A stretch of 64,000 bases of DNA from Eutreptiella sp. 'Long Island Sound 2002' (Eukaryota > Euglenozoa > Euglenophyceae > Eutreptiales > Eutreptiaceae). Below, in pieces: positions 35,096 to 47,699 of the stretch. The stretch's first letter is position 1. Each line of letters opens with the position of its first letter. The notes under the pieces are model-generated. The model was not told where the DNA came from. It did no database searches and saw only the letters and a list, made by a program, of their open reading frames with translations. Both the position numbers and the translations under genes were made by a program. The DNA lies in NCBI GenBank assembly GCA_964036045.1, contig OZ038378.1:164391049-164455048 (forward strand), given 5' to 3'.

Positions 35096-35591
35096 TGGTA
35101 TGCGAAACAAATGTGGCGCCAAATCTGTTTGGGAGTCCTGTTGGGAAGGTGGAGGGTCACCCCCCCCCCCCCCCCTCAGATACCGAGGCCTTGTGCCAAC
35201 CCCCCCCCCCCTCAGACCCCCCCCAGTTCCAATGCGTCCCCCCCCCCCCCCTCTCTGGACGCCCCTGCCCACGCCGCGGGGGTTGGGGTCCACAACTGAA
35301 CTGCCCCCCCCCCCCCCGCTACCGTCACGGAGCCCCTCGTGCTCATCTCTTTTCCCCCTTCAAAGCCCCGTCCAGTGCCGCGGGTCGATCACTGCGCCCC
35401 CCGTTCTGCGCCACGACGCAGGCCTGTGCCCCGGCCACACACCCGCACCAGCGGTCCCCCCGATCCGTCCGCCCGCGCTCCATTTGTAAAGTCATACAAA
35501 CGCCCCAAAACCACGGACCGCCGGGACCATCGATTGCGAAGGCCACAGCCCGCGCGCGCGCTGCTCCCAGACCGGCAATGGGGTGTGTGTG

Positions 35592-35798
35592 CAGGGATGC
35601 ATTGGAACGGGGGGAGCCCCCCCCTCCAGGGTGCCCCGCCCATGCCCAGCGACCGTCTCCCTGACGGCAAGTGCGAGCTTCAATGGCATTTGTAACCGAC
35701 AGTAATCGCCCCCAACCGCTTTGGCAACCTCCTCCAACCGCGTGTCCAACCGCTTCTGGGGCCGCCTCTGGGGTCCCTTCTCTTCTACCGCATCCCTG
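35592..35798 (-). mobile_element. hAT-like MITE, family H2, 207 bp
   Basis: CAGGGATGCATTGG at left, CTACCGCATCCCTG at right. Core is inverse to the 21603 copy. Flanks TGTGTGTG and GGCGTGTG match 6/8. Confidence 0.75.
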
Positions 35799-36057
35799 GG
35801 CGTGTGTATCATTGGCCGTCCACGCGGCCTGCGGATGAACGGCCCCCCGCATCGAGTCGCCGGCGGGATCCGCACACGGCACGGGCCCGAGGCGACACGC
35901 CCGCAGGGGGGCCCGCCCCGCAACGGGTCGCCGCCCCCTCCGCACTCCCCCTCCGCCGATCCGCTTGGGATCGCGTGGCGCCGCTTGGCCCCGACGCGGG
36001 TGTGGCTGCGCGCGTCGCCGTGCACTCGGGGGGCGCTCCGGTGCGTGTGTCCCGCAG

Positions 36058-36189
36058 GAGCTCGGGGCGCTGAAGCGGAAGATGGCGCACGCGAACAAAC
36101 AACAGAAGCTGCAGCGGGAGATGGACAAGAAGGTCATCATGCAGCTCCAGAACGAGGGGAACGGCCCCGGCGCCGCGGAGGACACTTAC
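36058..36189 (+). CDS. giant gene exon, coiled coil
   Basis: 44 codons, phase 0 to 0, between TGTCCCGCAG and GTATGT. Peptide ELGALKRKMAHANKQQKLQR then EMDKKVIMQLQNEG; the C-terminal GPGAAEDTY is a likely break in the coil. Confidence 0.8.
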
Positions 36190-36349
36190 GTATGTGGGCC
36201 TCTGTTGTGTTCGCCGTGCGACGCTTTGACGGCGATGGTCTGCCGCGCCTTGTCCACGTCTCCAAAGCCCTGCGGGCGGTGGAGTGTCCCTCAGGTGCCC
36301 AGCAGCTGCGGCGGCGGGGGGGGGCGTGGGCGGGGAGGGGGGGGGGGTT

Positions 36350-36669
36350 GTGGACGGCCTGAGGACGGAGGCGCGTGGACAGCAAAAACAGTCAAACGAC
36401 CCCGGCAACAACCAGCACAACCTCAATACGCCAACTACTGGGCGCCGCTGACGCGCAAACGGCACATCCTGCCACATTCAGCACAGCCCCAACACACCAA
36501 CGGGGCTCCGCGAACGCGGAAATGACACCAGTAGGAGCACCGGCCGCAGCGGCCGACAGAACGCAGCGCCCCGACGCAACATGCGAAGGGAAGAACGGGT
36601 GACTGTCCAGGGCCCCGTCAAGAAACAACAACGCGACGGAATGCCACACACGGGGGGGGGGGGGGGGGG
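36350..36669 (+). mobile_element. R1 retroposon copy d
   Basis: 5'-truncated, preceded by a G run and ended by a run of about 18 Gs that abuts the H2 fragment at 36670. Confidence 0.7.
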
Positions 36670-36848
36670 CATCAGAAGGGAAGGGCCCTCAGAGGCGGCC
36701 CCAGAAGCGGTGAGACAGGCGGTTGGAGGAGGTTGCCAAAGCGGTTGGGGGCGGTTACTGTCGGTTACAAATGCCATTGAGCCAGGCACTTGCCGTCAGG
36801 GGGACAGTGGCTGGGCGCCCTGGAGGGGGGGGGGGGGGGGGCTCCTTC
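36670..36848 (+). mobile_element. H2 MITE fragment
   Basis: Begins CATCAGAAGGGAAGGG without the outer CAGGGATG, and its right TIR is cut short (CTCCTTCC). The core is well preserved. Confidence 0.65.
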
Positions 36849-38321
36849 CAAAAAAGCGGAAAATTTTTCCAAAAATTTTTTTCTAAGAATTTCCAAAAAT
36901 TTCCAAACAAGCAGACCACCGCTGCTGCGGCTCACCGGACGCTCTGAGGCCTGCGGACCGGTTGTTCCTGCTGCCGCTGGCGGCGGGTGCGGCGAACCTC
37001 GCCCGACCCGGCCCGTCCCGGGGGGCTCCTGGGCCCTCACGTGGGCCCCTGGGCCTGCGCGCCTGGTGGCCCTCCCTCACGGTGGGAGGGGGGGGGGTCT
37101 GCGGCGTATGGGGGGGGGGTGGGGCATGGGTTGGCTGTCCCGCTGCTCAGGAGTGCAGCGTACTGCCCCGGGGGCGTCCACCCCCTGCGGGCCTCCGCAG
37201 GCCTCATGTGCAGTCATTTCCGGGACGGTGAAGTGTGGACGAAGGAGGCATGAGCCCACGTGCCATCGGACGGAGGTCTCAGCGGCGCGCGATGTGGCCT
37301 GGTCTTGGGTCCGGGCCGTCTTTGCTGTTGTGGAGGCAGCGCGGGCCCATGGGGCGCTGTTGTGGACGCTGCGTAGGCCTCGGGTGCACTTTGTTGGTAG
37401 AGCACGCGCTGTTGGCGATGGGACGGCAAGACGCATGGCGTTCATGTCTCGTGGCTCGGCCCCATCGTTCAAGGGTCATCTTGGGTTGTTTGTGGCCGAG
37501 CCTGGCGCAGCTCTGAGCCATACAACCGACGCCATCCCGCCCACTGCGGTGCCGCACGACTGGTGTGGCACGCCAGATCAGGCACGTGCCTGTCCAGTTG
37601 CCCTGCTTCCGTCCCTCCAGCCTGCGTCATGGGTGTTCTGTAGCCGGGCAGGCGAAGTTAGGGGCGGCCGGAATTTGGAATGGCAAAAGTTGGCACAACA
37701 AAAGTGTGCCAAATTCTGCCACGGCATTTGGGCGCTCTTGGCAGGCGCATTGTCATGGTGCCCAACAAGAAGCATCCAGAAGCCTCCAGCCAAATAAGAG
37801 CAACCAACCAACGGCCCCTAAGAAACAACGGCCACCATCCACCGTCTATGCTTCTTCTTGTGCCACAGTGTAGGGGTTTTGTACCACATTTTGCCGTGGT
37901 ATTTCAGAATCGGTGTCACATTATCTCCGCACCAAATTTCGCAATTCCAGAGTTCCCCTCACATTCCTATGTTCCCCTCCCCCGGTACGGCTTGACGATG
38001 CATTATATCAGCGCAACAGCTTCTGCGCCTGTGCGAAACCATTTGGTTGATCCGAAAGGTGCTCAAGGGGGGAGGGGGGGCGCAAAGGAGGGTAGGTGGG
38101 GCCGGAGAAAATGGCAGTCGGGTCAGTCTCACCTTCTGCCCCCCTCAATCTAGCCGCTCAATATCGTTGAATAGTTGCCCACAGCAGGCAACATTTCCGT
38201 CCAATTTCCACAGCACCACACCACAAGGGAGCGGCATCGGTGACGACATTGTATGTGGGTACAAACGGGGTCTGCGTGTTCCGTGTGGTCAGCAAACATG
38301 TTCTCTCTGGACGTGTGTCAG
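36849..38321. other. intron, nothing recognised
   Basis: Opens with an A/T-rich patch (36850-36905, TTCCAAAAATTT units) like one at 43925-44035. The rest is GC-rich with no supported exon or repeat family. Confidence 0.35.
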
Positions 38322-38456
38322 TTGACCAGTCTGCAAGAGCGAGTAGAGCAACTCACCAACAGCCTGTCCACCGTCCGGGATGAGAACAGCCAGCTGCAGC
38401 AAAAGGTGGAGATGCTGACCACAGAGAACAGTGCTATTGAAGACCGGAAGAAGCAG
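38322..38456 (+). CDS. giant gene exon, leucine-zipper coiled coil
   Basis: 45 codons, phase 0 to 0, from GTGTGTCAG to GTGGCA. Core residues L4, V8, L11, L15, V18, N22, L25, V29, L32, N36 and I39 follow an unbroken 4-3 heptad. The two core Asn residues are a classic sign of a parallel dimeric coil. This is the clearest structural call in the gene. Confidence 0.85.
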
Positions 38457-40175
38457 GTGGCATTTGTTGCCGCGTGCTATTGTGAGATTGTGCATCATAT
38501 TTTCCGGTGCATCGGGGGAAGCAACAGCACTCGGAGAGAATTTGTATGCGGATATGGTAGTTGCCTGTCGACAAAAAGCACCAAGCAACACAGGCATCGT
38601 CCAAAAGGGACGGAAATCTCAAACATGTCGTCAGTACGGCATACAGACCCGGGGGTGTTTCAAATAGCCCTTTTCAAGGGCTTTCCAAATTCCCCCAAAT
38701 ACCCCCCCCTCCGGAACACTCAGTGGGCAGAATTCAAGCAACAACGGCACCAACCCCTAAAAATCCACCGAGCTGGCACGGCGACGTCCCCGAGAGATAT
38801 GTAAGTGGAACTGCGGGGGGTTGCCGTGGGTACCTGTTGCCGCGCATGTCGCATGACCTCACAAGAGTGGGTGATGTGTGTGGACTGGTGGGCAAACGAG
38901 TGCCAAAACCGCTATGTTACCCACGTCTGCACTTCAAAAAAGACCTGCATATACCCCTCCTTCAAAAGGACTTGTTACGCCGAAGCCTCCCGCCTACGGG
39001 AGGTACGGTACGGGAGGGTGGGGCACCCCCATCAACGGTGGGGCCCCGCACACCACGCAACAAGTTCCGAGGTAGTGCAGTCCTGCAGTGCAGACCATCT
39101 GCGGCTCTGCTGCTCCAATACAACGAGGCATCGGTCTGCGCCTTGGCTCGGTTGATGCCCCACTGGACTTGCCCGTGTCCAGTGTCTTGGATTGCTTGCA
39201 AGCCCCGCTGACGCGCGCCCAAAGGGTTTCGTGCCAACGTGCTTCATGGTCTCCTCCATTGCTATCCTGATTGTGGGCCAGCGCACCTCCGTGCATTGCA
39301 TTATCCATCCCAAATTGACTGTCAGCAAACCCCATTCATTTGCCTTTGGACTAAGACCCCCCCTCGATAACAGTGAAAGCACTGAAAACGACAGAGACAC
39401 ACCTCCTGTTGTTCCAACAAGGGCATTGTTCTCGCAAATGGGGGCGGAGCGTTTAAAGCCTGGGGAAGATCTTGTGGGCAAAGGCTGTAGCGGCCACTAC
39501 GTGGGTCCCCATGGGTGCTCAAGTACCCGGGGCAACGGAAGGGTTTCATGAAAAATCGAATTTCAAAAAACTTTCACATGCCACTAAACAGCCTATCCAG
39601 CGTGAAAACAGAAGTCCTGGGTGGAGGTCTAAAAGCATTTGGGGAGTTCCTGTGAAAAGCCATACGCACGCCTCGACCCGGATCCATCATCGCCCTGATG
39701 CCCTCCAACACCAACAAACATGACTTTCTACACCTCAAAATCAGGGGCTCAGAGGGGGAAAGGCTCATGAAAAGCAGAGATGCGCTCTCTGGTGCTTTCG
39801 TGTTGCTGTGGAAGCCAAGTCCTTTGCGCTGCCGTGTGTGTGTTCACACCAAAACACGGAAATGGGAGGACAGGCACGGGCGATGGGGTGCCAGTAGTAT
39901 TCGGTCTGATCTCAGGTTCTTCCCCCACCCCTCGCCCGCCGCCTCCGCAAGCCTCTGACTGCCCCCTTCTGCATCATGAATGGGGGCGAGGTCCACGGCA
40001 AACAAAAAGCCCCAATCGAATCCCACACTGTGCCCTCCTACTACTCCCTGTACGTCACACATCCCCACACCAACACACTCAAAGCAGGGGCCCAGGGCCG
40101 GTGGGCAGCTGACTGGCAGACACCAGCTTAACAGCACGGGCGGCTTTGAAGGTGACGGGCATGACCGTTTTTCAG
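38457..40175. other. intron, nothing recognised
   Basis: Moderate GC, no repeat family, RNA gene or exon recognised. Short open frames exist on both strands without support. Confidence 0.4.
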
Positions 40176-40295
40176 GAAGCGGATGCATACGAGCGTAAAG
40201 TCATGGGCTGGAAGCTTGCAGTCAAGGAGATCCACGAGAAAGATCAGAAACTGCTGGCGGAACTGCGGGCCAAGTTATCGGAAGCCAATTCGGAG
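40176..40295 (+). CDS. giant gene exon, coiled coil
   Basis: 40 codons, phase 0 to 0, between CGTTTTTCAG and GTGTGC. Peptide EADAYERKVMGWKLAVKEIH, EKDQKLLAELRAKLSEANSE: alternating charges with regular Leu/Val spacing. Confidence 0.8.
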
Positions 40296-41204
40296 GTGTG
40301 CCATGCCGGCCTGGGCAGTGGTGATCGTGGCACAGGCGTGTGACTCATGCGGAGACTGGGCTCTTGCAAATGCTTTGCGGCGGCAGTGTGCAGTGCAGAT
40401 GATCTTGAGCGACTCAAAGCCAGGGCCGATTGGGCTAAGGTGCAACGATGCACACCCCCATTTGTTGACCAGCAGTGGGCCGGCTCGGCAGATGAGTTCC
40501 CCCCCCCCCCCCGTCTGTTCAATTCCTCCCCAGCGAAGGGCATGCAGCAAACTGCTCACAACCGCAATCCAAGAAGACGCTTGCATTGGGATGCAGATGG
40601 CTCCAATCTGGGGCCATGGAGCACCCACCCTAGTTCTCCATTTTGGGGGAGTGCCTACGGAGGGCCCATTTTTCTAGTTTCCGATCTGGGCAGTCTGGAG
40701 AGTAAATGTGTTGGGAATCCTGGCACTGTTGGTCGGCTGTTGTCCCGTGCATCGTCTTGAGGTACAGCACAATGGAATGTTTTCTGACGTTCACAGAGGT
40801 CCTGTCTGTAGCACCCGGCAAGAGCGTTGCCGTCACCCGCAGCCTGGCAGGGCTGTCTGTTCGAAACGAGACCTGTTTTGATCCCCCACAAAGAACAGCC
40901 TGGGGTCGTGGGTGACGGGTTTGCGGTCCGTCGACGGTGAGTGACGGTCAACCGACGGCAGTTGCTCGTGAAGCGAGATCCGTCGGTGTCGGTGACCGAC
41001 AGCAGTTCCTGATCGCGTGCTGTTGAGGTCGAGGCGTCGAAGAGGCACGGGACAGGACAGCCCTGTGCCTTGTCCATCGGAGTGTCCTGTGCGTCGAACT
41101 CCCGATGGTCAAATACGGTCGCATTTTCTGACCCCCCCCCCCCCCCCCACCCCATCAGTGTTGTAGGCTGTGGTGCCACTCCAACCGTGGTTCACGGTGT
41201 TCAG
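40296..41204. other. intron, C run and CCGACGG motifs only
   Basis: A C run at about 40500. Several GACGG/CCGAC motifs at 40925-41010 recall the interior of the H1 MITE at 1545-1793. No termini visible. Confidence 0.35.
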
Positions 41205-41311
41205 GATGCGGATGAGCTGTCGGACAAGCTCAAACACGCGGAAGCGCAGCTCCAAACGAAAGACGAGTTGCTGCAGGCCGCAGAGGACACGGCCAAGGCA
41301 CTGTCTGCCAA
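41205..41311 (+). CDS. giant gene exon, coiled coil
   Basis: 107 nt from GGTGTTCAG to donor GTGTGT. Peptide DADELSDKLKHAEAQLQTKD, ELLQAAEDTAKALSA. AA carried over plus A of the next exon gives Lys. Confidence 0.8.
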
Positions 41312-42302
41312 GTGTGTGGTGTCCAAGTGGGTGTTGTTCAGCATCTGTGCCCCCATGGGGCGAGGACAGGGGTCTGGGGCCCTGCCCCAAGCACACGACA
41401 GTCAGCACCCAACAGCCCAGAGGTGCCTGACACCCACTCCAGCTGTCCCCAGATGCGCTTTCCGGACCCCCTTCTCCCACCCCAATACGGGCAGTGGCAG
41501 CCAGGCACGTCAGGGACCCAAGCGCTCAAACATAGATCATGATTACGATTTCTTTGATAGTGAATTCCAAGGAGTGGGTGTGTGTAACAGCGAAAGAAAA
41601 TACAAGGCAAAACGAGTTCTCGGCCTATCCTTGACGCATGGACCACAGACTCCTCTGCAAAAGTGCCTCACAATCTCTTTGTCCTGTATTTCACCGTCGT
41701 TCTATGCACCACCGCTATCCCATGCGGTTGTGCCCTTGTTGTGATCAGACCCCATGTTTCGCACGGCATCATGTCGCGTGGTGCAAGGCGCACCCGCCGG
41801 CAGTGCAACTGCTCATACGCACCCTCCCGCCGACGCCTCGTTTGGGTTCCTTCGCAACCCAACCGTGCAGACCCTGGGCTCTTTGGGGCTTTTTGTGGGT
41901 GTTTCTCGGACATATCATGGACCCGGAGGCCACCAAAGGGCTCTTTGCCACACGCAAACCGAGTCAGTTGCGGCATCTACCATCCGGTTTCCTTGGCCGG
42001 GTTGGGTCTGCGGACGATTTTGGGCAAAAAAGGACTGTTTTTGGCCCAAATTTGTACAGATTTGGGAAGGCACCTCCGAATTTGTGGCTAGCACCCGGGG
42101 CCCCCACCGGTGACTTTTCGGCCCAATACTGAGATTCGGCAAGGCCACATGTGGAGGTACAAAGGACCACACTTGCAGCAGGCGCCGGGCGGCTATGACT
42201 GAATCATTAACGAAGCGGATTGGTGAAGCGTTGCTTGTTGGTTGTTGCTTCTTTGCGGCGGGATTTATGGGAGGGGCGGTAGTCATATATGATGCTGATC
42301 AG
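41312..42302. other. intron, nothing recognised
   Basis: No repeat or exon recognised. Confidence 0.4.
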
Positions 42303-42391
42303 ATGCGATTTGGCACAACGAACAATTGCTGAGCTTGAAGAAAGGCTGTACAGCTCGCAACAGTCACCCATCAAGGGTGAAGCTGGACCAG
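42303..42391 (+). CDS. giant gene exon, coiled coil
   Basis: 89 nt after GCTGATCAG to donor GTTTGT. Peptide CDLAQRTIAELEERLYSSQQ, SPIKGEAGP. Both edge phases match neighbours (AA+A, G+AG). Confidence 0.8.
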
Positions 42392-42459
42392 GTTTGTGTC
42401 CCCCGGGGTGTCGTCCTGCTGCTGCTGCCTCCGCTGCATCCGCTTCTGCAGCGCTCTTG

Positions 42460-42860
42460 CTTTTCGGTGTGAGCCGTTGTTGCAGCTTTTGTGGTTACTC
42501 TGGTTTTCCAGCCGTTGTTGGTGGTGGTGGCGGTGGGCTCGTTGTGGTGATGGTGGTGCTGGTATTGTGGTTGCTTGTATTGCTTCTTGTTGTTGTTGCT
42601 GGTTGCTTGTTCCTGCTGCTGCTGCTGCTGTCATTGTTTCATTGTTGTTCTCCTCGCTGTTCGTCGTTTTTGCTGGTGTTGTTGGTGGTGGTGGTGGTGG
42701 TGGTGGTGCTGTTGTTGTTGTTGCTGCTGTTGCTGTTGCTATGGATCACGCGGTCCCCGCATCAGTCAACCCAATTCCCGCCCGCCTCCATTCTCGCACC
42801 TGCCATGGCACCCCGCCCGCCCCAAGATAGTGCGGCTAAGTCAAGGGATTGAGCCAATGT
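42460..42860 (-). repeat. CAA-rich dispersed repeat, copy 2 (inverted)
   Basis: Inverse match to 17865-18395, with GTT/GCT tracts replacing the long CAA run. The right edge of homology is at GAGCCAATG (about 42858). Begins 70 nt after an exon. Confidence 0.8.
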
Positions 42861-42949
42861 ATGTCGGCGCCAAGGCGCCGCAACGCAATTGTTTGTTTTT
42901 TTGGAGGCGTGCTTCCACCATCTGTAACATTTCCACCCCAAGGTACCGG

Positions 42950-43020
42950 ATATTGAGGTAGTTGAGTGGTCTGTACGTTTGCTTGGAGGCTTGCGACATG
43001 AAGTTCAATTCCTGGTTTGG
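42950..43020 (+). repeat. weak tRNA-like sequence
   Basis: TAGTTGAGTGG followed after about 45 nt by AGTTCAATTCC resembles pol III A and B boxes. Stems were not convincing. Confidence 0.2.
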
Positions 43021-43761
43021 GTCAGTTTAACCGCACCGCATTGCATGGCGGGACACTTGTCAGCTTTCTTCTGTTCCATGAGGGCCACCAAGGGATGTGG
43101 ACAGTGATGCACAGAAGAGAACACCACGTCTTTGAACACCGTTCTGTGGGCGTCGTGGTTTGGCTCGTTTTACCCGGGCCGTCCCTCCCCAGCTCCCCCA
43201 GGCCTAGCACCCCGCCTTCAAGGCCCTCCGGGCCCCAAGATGGTGCTGAAGGGTCGGGTATGTATAGACCTACGATCCTGTGGTGGTGGTGATTTGCGTC
43301 AAACGCCGCTCTGTGGCCACTCTGCCGGTCGCGCGCGCAGGGGGGGGCTCCATGCGTCCGGATGTAGTAGTCCCGCTCAGCGTCAGCGTCTGTGCAAATC
43401 GCTGCCGACTTGTCCGTACGCATCTGCGGCCCGATCCCGGGCCCCCGTCCGCCGCTGTCGTGTTGGGAGAACGGTCCCTCTGGTGTTTTGTTGGCCGACT
43501 CTCCGTCGTATGTGCCGCTGTGTGCCTGTGCGCTGCCACGACACCGCCTTCCACCCGCGGGGGATGCCCCCCCTATCTCCATGCCCCCCCCTCTGTCTGA
43601 TGGGGCCAGCGCCCCTACGCCCCGGGCCCCGACACCCCCACGGGCCGCTGCTCCGTGCCCCGGGTCCCCCTCTCATGCGTGCCCACCCTTGGGCCCACAA
43701 CACTTGGAGTGTTCTGTAAAGTGCTCCCCGTTTTGTATTGGGATGCGTCGCTGTATTTCAG

Positions 43762-43826
43762 AGTGTGAAGATGGACAAGATGCTTCGGTGAAGGCGGAGG
43801 CCGTGATTCAGTCATTGAAGGAAGAG
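43762..43826 (+). CDS. giant gene exon, coiled coil
   Basis: 65 nt between TGTATTTCAG and GTACCC. With the carried G it reads ECEDGQDASVKAEAVIQSLK, EE. Phase 1 to 0. Confidence 0.75.
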
Positions 43827-44879
43827 GTACCCCGTCGAGTGCCGAGGGCGAGGGCATGGGCCGATTGCATTGTCGTCCCCAGGGCGAAACATCCCCATCC
43901 TTTTTTTTTTTTTTTTTTTTTTTTTTGAATTCTTGAAATTTCCGGAATTGTGATTTGGAAAAAAGCAACAAATCCAAACCCTCCAAGAAAAATGCTACAA
44001 CATTTCCAAAAAGGCCATAATTTCCAAACATCGCACCGGGCACCTGGCGACCAAACAGGTCACCTCAAGGGCCCACTGTTGTTTTCGCGGGAGGGCGCTT
44101 GATATGGGACATGCGAGCACCATTCCTCGTGTGAGGCCGTGTTTTGGGCGGGAAGTCGGATGTGCATCCCCTTTTCCTGTGGAATTGGGTTGGTTACCAC
44201 CGTAGGCCAGGGGGGTAAGACAGCCCACATCCGGCGATTTTCTTTTCTGGGTGCCCCGCATGCAGCACCCCCCCCCCCCCCCAAAGAGCCTTGGGCACCG
44301 CTGGGGTACGCCGTGGCAACAGGACACCCGATAACTGGGTCCGCCCACCACTGGACGTACATGCCCAGGCCCATTCTGCATTGCGGGGAGTGCACGTGCT
44401 TACCCCAGGGCGTGAGGACTTCCATGGGCAGGGCATGTCCGTCGCCTTGGTCCCACAAGAGGGCGGCCCGGGTGGCGATGCCCTCGCGGACGTAGACGTC
44501 GATACCCGTGCCCGCCCGCCCTCCCGTGTGGGCCCCTGCTGGATGTCGGATGCCGGGGTGTCCCACACCCCACTTCCAGGCCTTGGACGTGGGATATGCA
44601 GGCATTCCACACCCGTGCTTCGAAGTGGGCTCTTGGAATCCCCCCTAAACCACATCCCACCCGCCTACGCAAATGGTACTGCCTGATCCTCACGTTTCCT
44701 ACCTTTTCGGGGCTTACGCAACGGCTTTGGTTTGCGCGGCCCAATCGGCACTGCCACGTGTGTCGCGGATGCAACGTTTTGTGCTGTGCGCAGTGCCCCA
44801 CTGGTTTTGGGTTGTGCACGCAAACTTTGGAGACAGCCATGCGCGGGCGTGCGGTGCTCCAACATAGGGGGGGGGTTAG

Positions 44880-45116
44880 GCCAATACGCCAATTATTGGG
44901 TGCCGCTGACGCACAAACGGCATATCCTGCCACATTCAGCACAGCCCCAACACACCAACTACTGGGCTCTGCGAACGCGGAAACGACACCAGCAAGAGCA
45001 CCGGCCGCAGCGGCCGACAGAACGCAGCGACCCGACGCAACATGCGAAGGGAATACCGGGTGACTGTCCAGGGCCCCGTAAAGGAGCAACAACCCGACGG
45101 AATGTCACACAGGGGG
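44880..45116 (+). mobile_element. R1 retroposon copy e
   Basis: 5'-truncated to about 237 bp, preceded by a nine-G run and ending GAATGTCACACA plus five Gs. It lies 36 bp upstream of a 36 nt exon. Confidence 0.7.
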
Positions 45117-45152
45117 CAGCAGTGGACGCCAGGGTTTTGCTGCTGGATCCAG

Positions 45153-45188
45153 AGTTTCAAATTGGAAATTCGAAATCGCGAAGCTGAG
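45153..45188 (+). CDS. giant gene exon, 36 nt
   Basis: Twelve codons SFKLEIRNREAE, phase 0 to 0, between GGATCCAG and donor GTGTCC. Fits coil composition and phase, but is short enough to be chance. Confidence 0.5.
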
Positions 45189-45799
45189 GTGTCCAGTGTC
45201 ACGGCAAGGGAGCATGGGAGGGCTTTGGTGGAGGACCCTTGGCCCCCGCTGTTGCGCATCGCGGCACAGAGAGATAAGGGGGGCCGCTCCAGCCGCCCTC
45301 GGCACAGGAGAGTCCAGGACCTTTGTAGGTGCATGCCATGGGAGCGGCAACACCGCAACAGGAAGAAGCCCAAGCAGGCCCTATCAGCGGTCGGAGCGCT
45401 GTGGCTGGGCGGTCTGTTGTCCATGGGCTTTGTCAGGGCAGCGCCGGATTCGCTGCGGGTGCCCCTCCCCCCGCCGCGCTCCTGGGACGGCCGACCCCCG
45501 GAGTAGTCAAAAAGGACAAGTCATCCGGGGGCTCCGTTGACACAACCAAAACACGTTCGGACCCACAGAGGGTCAGAATGTGCAGTGGCGAGAGGCCAAT
45601 AGGCGCCGCCAAAGGCAAACAAACTAACACCATGACCTTGTGCGAAAGCCCCCCGCCCTCCCCCGCACAAGAAGGCGCGCGTCGGGCAGAGAGACATAGC
45701 GGGGGAGGCTCTTAGGGGCGGTACGGGGCTCTGGCTCGACAGTGTGCCATGTGCGCCCCTGCGGCCGTCGCACGGTTTCGCTTTCCTGTCCGTCCTCAG

Positions 45800-45898
45800 A
45801 TCGCGAGCATCCGCAAGTGTCATGCGGAGGAGGTGTCAAAGCTGCAAGCGGAGCTGCAGCACTGCAAGGCCGAGTATACCTCGAAGGTGCAGGCGAAG
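45800..45898 (+). CDS. giant gene exon, coiled coil, before the transposon
   Basis: 33 codons, phase 0 to 0, after CCGTCCTCAG to GTGTCG. Peptide IASIRKCHAEEVSKLQAELQ, HCKAEYTSKVQAK with good heptads. The next exon is 11.1 kb away, across the KDZ-like element. Confidence 0.8.
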
Positions 45899-46174
45899 GT
45901 GTCGTTCGCCTTCTTCATCATCCGCCTTCACAAGGGACAGGGGTGGTTGCTTTTTCCCACCCGGAAGCCAAGTCCCGGACCGCCGCCGGCGGTTGCCCCC
46001 CAACGCGACCCCCCCGACGCCCAGTGCAAAGGTCAAACCCCCCGAAACCGTCCAAACCGTCACGAAACGCTCAGCACAGGGCCGTGCACAGTACCTGAGC
46101 CCAGGGGTATGGAACACACAGGGAGGCCGAGAGGCACCGCCAAAGGCCAACAAACCAACACCGAGGCCCGAGAG

Positions 46175-46510
46175 CTGTTGTAAGACGGGGTGTCTTAGAT
46201 TCGGAGGCGTCTTACATCCGTCTTACATCCGTCTTACATCCGTCTTACATCCGTCTTACATGCGTCTTACATGCGTCTTACATCCGTCTTAGATTATGTA
46301 AGACGGGGCGTCTTAGAAAATCTAAGACGGGGCGTCTTAGAAAATCTAAGACGGGGCGTCTTAGATAATCTAAGACGGGGCATCTTAGATGATCTAAGAC
46401 GGGGCGTCTTAGAAACCTAAGACGGGGCGTCTTAGAAAATCTAAGACGGGGCGTCTTAGATTATCTAAGACGGGGCCTCTTATATTAATAAGAACGGGGT
46501 GTCTTAGAGT
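46175..46510. repeat. left terminal and subterminal repeats of the element
   Basis: After the terminal repeat come about eight 11 bp CGTCTTACATC/G units (46211-46290). These are followed by about eight 24-26 bp units with TCTAAGACGGGGCGTCTTAGA dyads up to about 46505. They are probable transposase binding sites by analogy with other DNA transposons. Confidence 0.85.
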
Positions 46511-46639
46511 AAGTACAGGTGCAGTTTTTTTTTCATTCAAAAAGCTGATGGAGTGGACAAGATCATAATACATATGTAATAACATATGACATAATACAAA
46601 TGTAGGAAACAAACCACAAACTACCGAACACCCTACCTG

Positions 46640-47130
46640 CGCCGGGTGAACGCTGCCAGCGGACCGTTTGGTGGGGAAGAGGGCCTTCGGCCCCTACCCT
46701 AATATTGGCACTTCGCGTCTACAACATGCCCACGGTGTCTACAATTAGCAGGCCGCGTTTACTTGGGGCAGACAGTGTCTACAGACCAGAACACCATGCC
46801 TGTGTGTGCGGGTGAACGCTGCCAGCGGACCGTTTGGTGGGGAAGAGGGCCTTCGGCCCCCTTCCCAAATATTGGCACTTCGCGTCTACAACATGCCCAC
46901 GGTGTCTACAATTAGCAAGCCGCGTCTACTTGGGGCAGGCAGTGTCTACAGACCACAGAACACCATGCCCGTGCGCGCGGGTGAACGCTCCAGCGGACCG
47001 TTTGGTGGGGAAGGGGGCCTTTGGCCCCCTTCCCTAATATTGGCACTTCGCGTCTACAACATGCCCACGGTGTCTACAATTAGCAGGCCGCGTCTACTTG
47101 GGGCAGACACTTGGGGCAGACAGTGTCTAC
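46640..47130. repeat. tandem repeat, 165-171 bp, 3 copies
   Basis: GAACGCTGCCAGCGGACCG or its near copy recurs at about 46647, 46812 and 46983. Each unit has a GGGCCTTCGGCCC-type hairpin and a TAATATTGGCACTTCGCG stretch. Confidence 0.9.
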
Positions 47131-47483
47131 AAACTGTAGATGGGATGCCCCCCAAAACACACTCAATACCCAAATAGGGTGGAAAACACCTAAATGCTGC
47201 TCAAAACATGCTTTACACAGCTTGGATGGTCATTGTGAGTGGCCGGGATATCAAAAAAATCAGTTTCGGAAATTTCGTTTTTTCACCTGTATAGGGTGAG
47301 AAACTACATAAGCAGGTTGTGTACTAGTCCCTTGGGACCCCCCCCCCCCGACCCCACCCAATACAACTGCAGGTGGGTGTTGTTGTTTGATTCTGCACCC
47401 ATTTTGCAACCAATCATTTGGGGTAACAACCAAGCAGTTTGGGCATAGATGCATATGGCACTGAAGCATCGTCTCCCTTATGG

Positions 47484-47600
47484 TGGCAGTAGCAGGCATA
47501 CTCTGAGTATGTCCCGGGTACCATCCGATTTCAGGGGTTAAGCCTCGTTTGTCCTATGGGGTACTGAGGTGGGAGGCCCCCAGGCCCAATTGTTGAAGCT
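47484..47600 (+). pseudogene. 5S rRNA-like sequence, copy 1
   Basis: CATACTCTGAG, ATCCGATTTCAGGGGTTAAGC and GTACTGAGGTGGGAGGCC occur in 5S order and spacing, matching the conserved CATACC, GATCTC...GTTAAGC (box A) and TAGTACTTGGGTGGGAGACC (box C) regions of eukaryotic 5S rRNA. Helix I ends do not pair well, so a functional gene is unlikely. Confidence 0.65.
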
Positions 47601-47699
47601 GGGTGTTGTTGTTTAATTCTGCACCCATTTTGCAGGGAGTAACAACCAAGCAGTTTGGGCATAGATGCATATGGCACTGAAGCATCGTCTCCCTTCTGA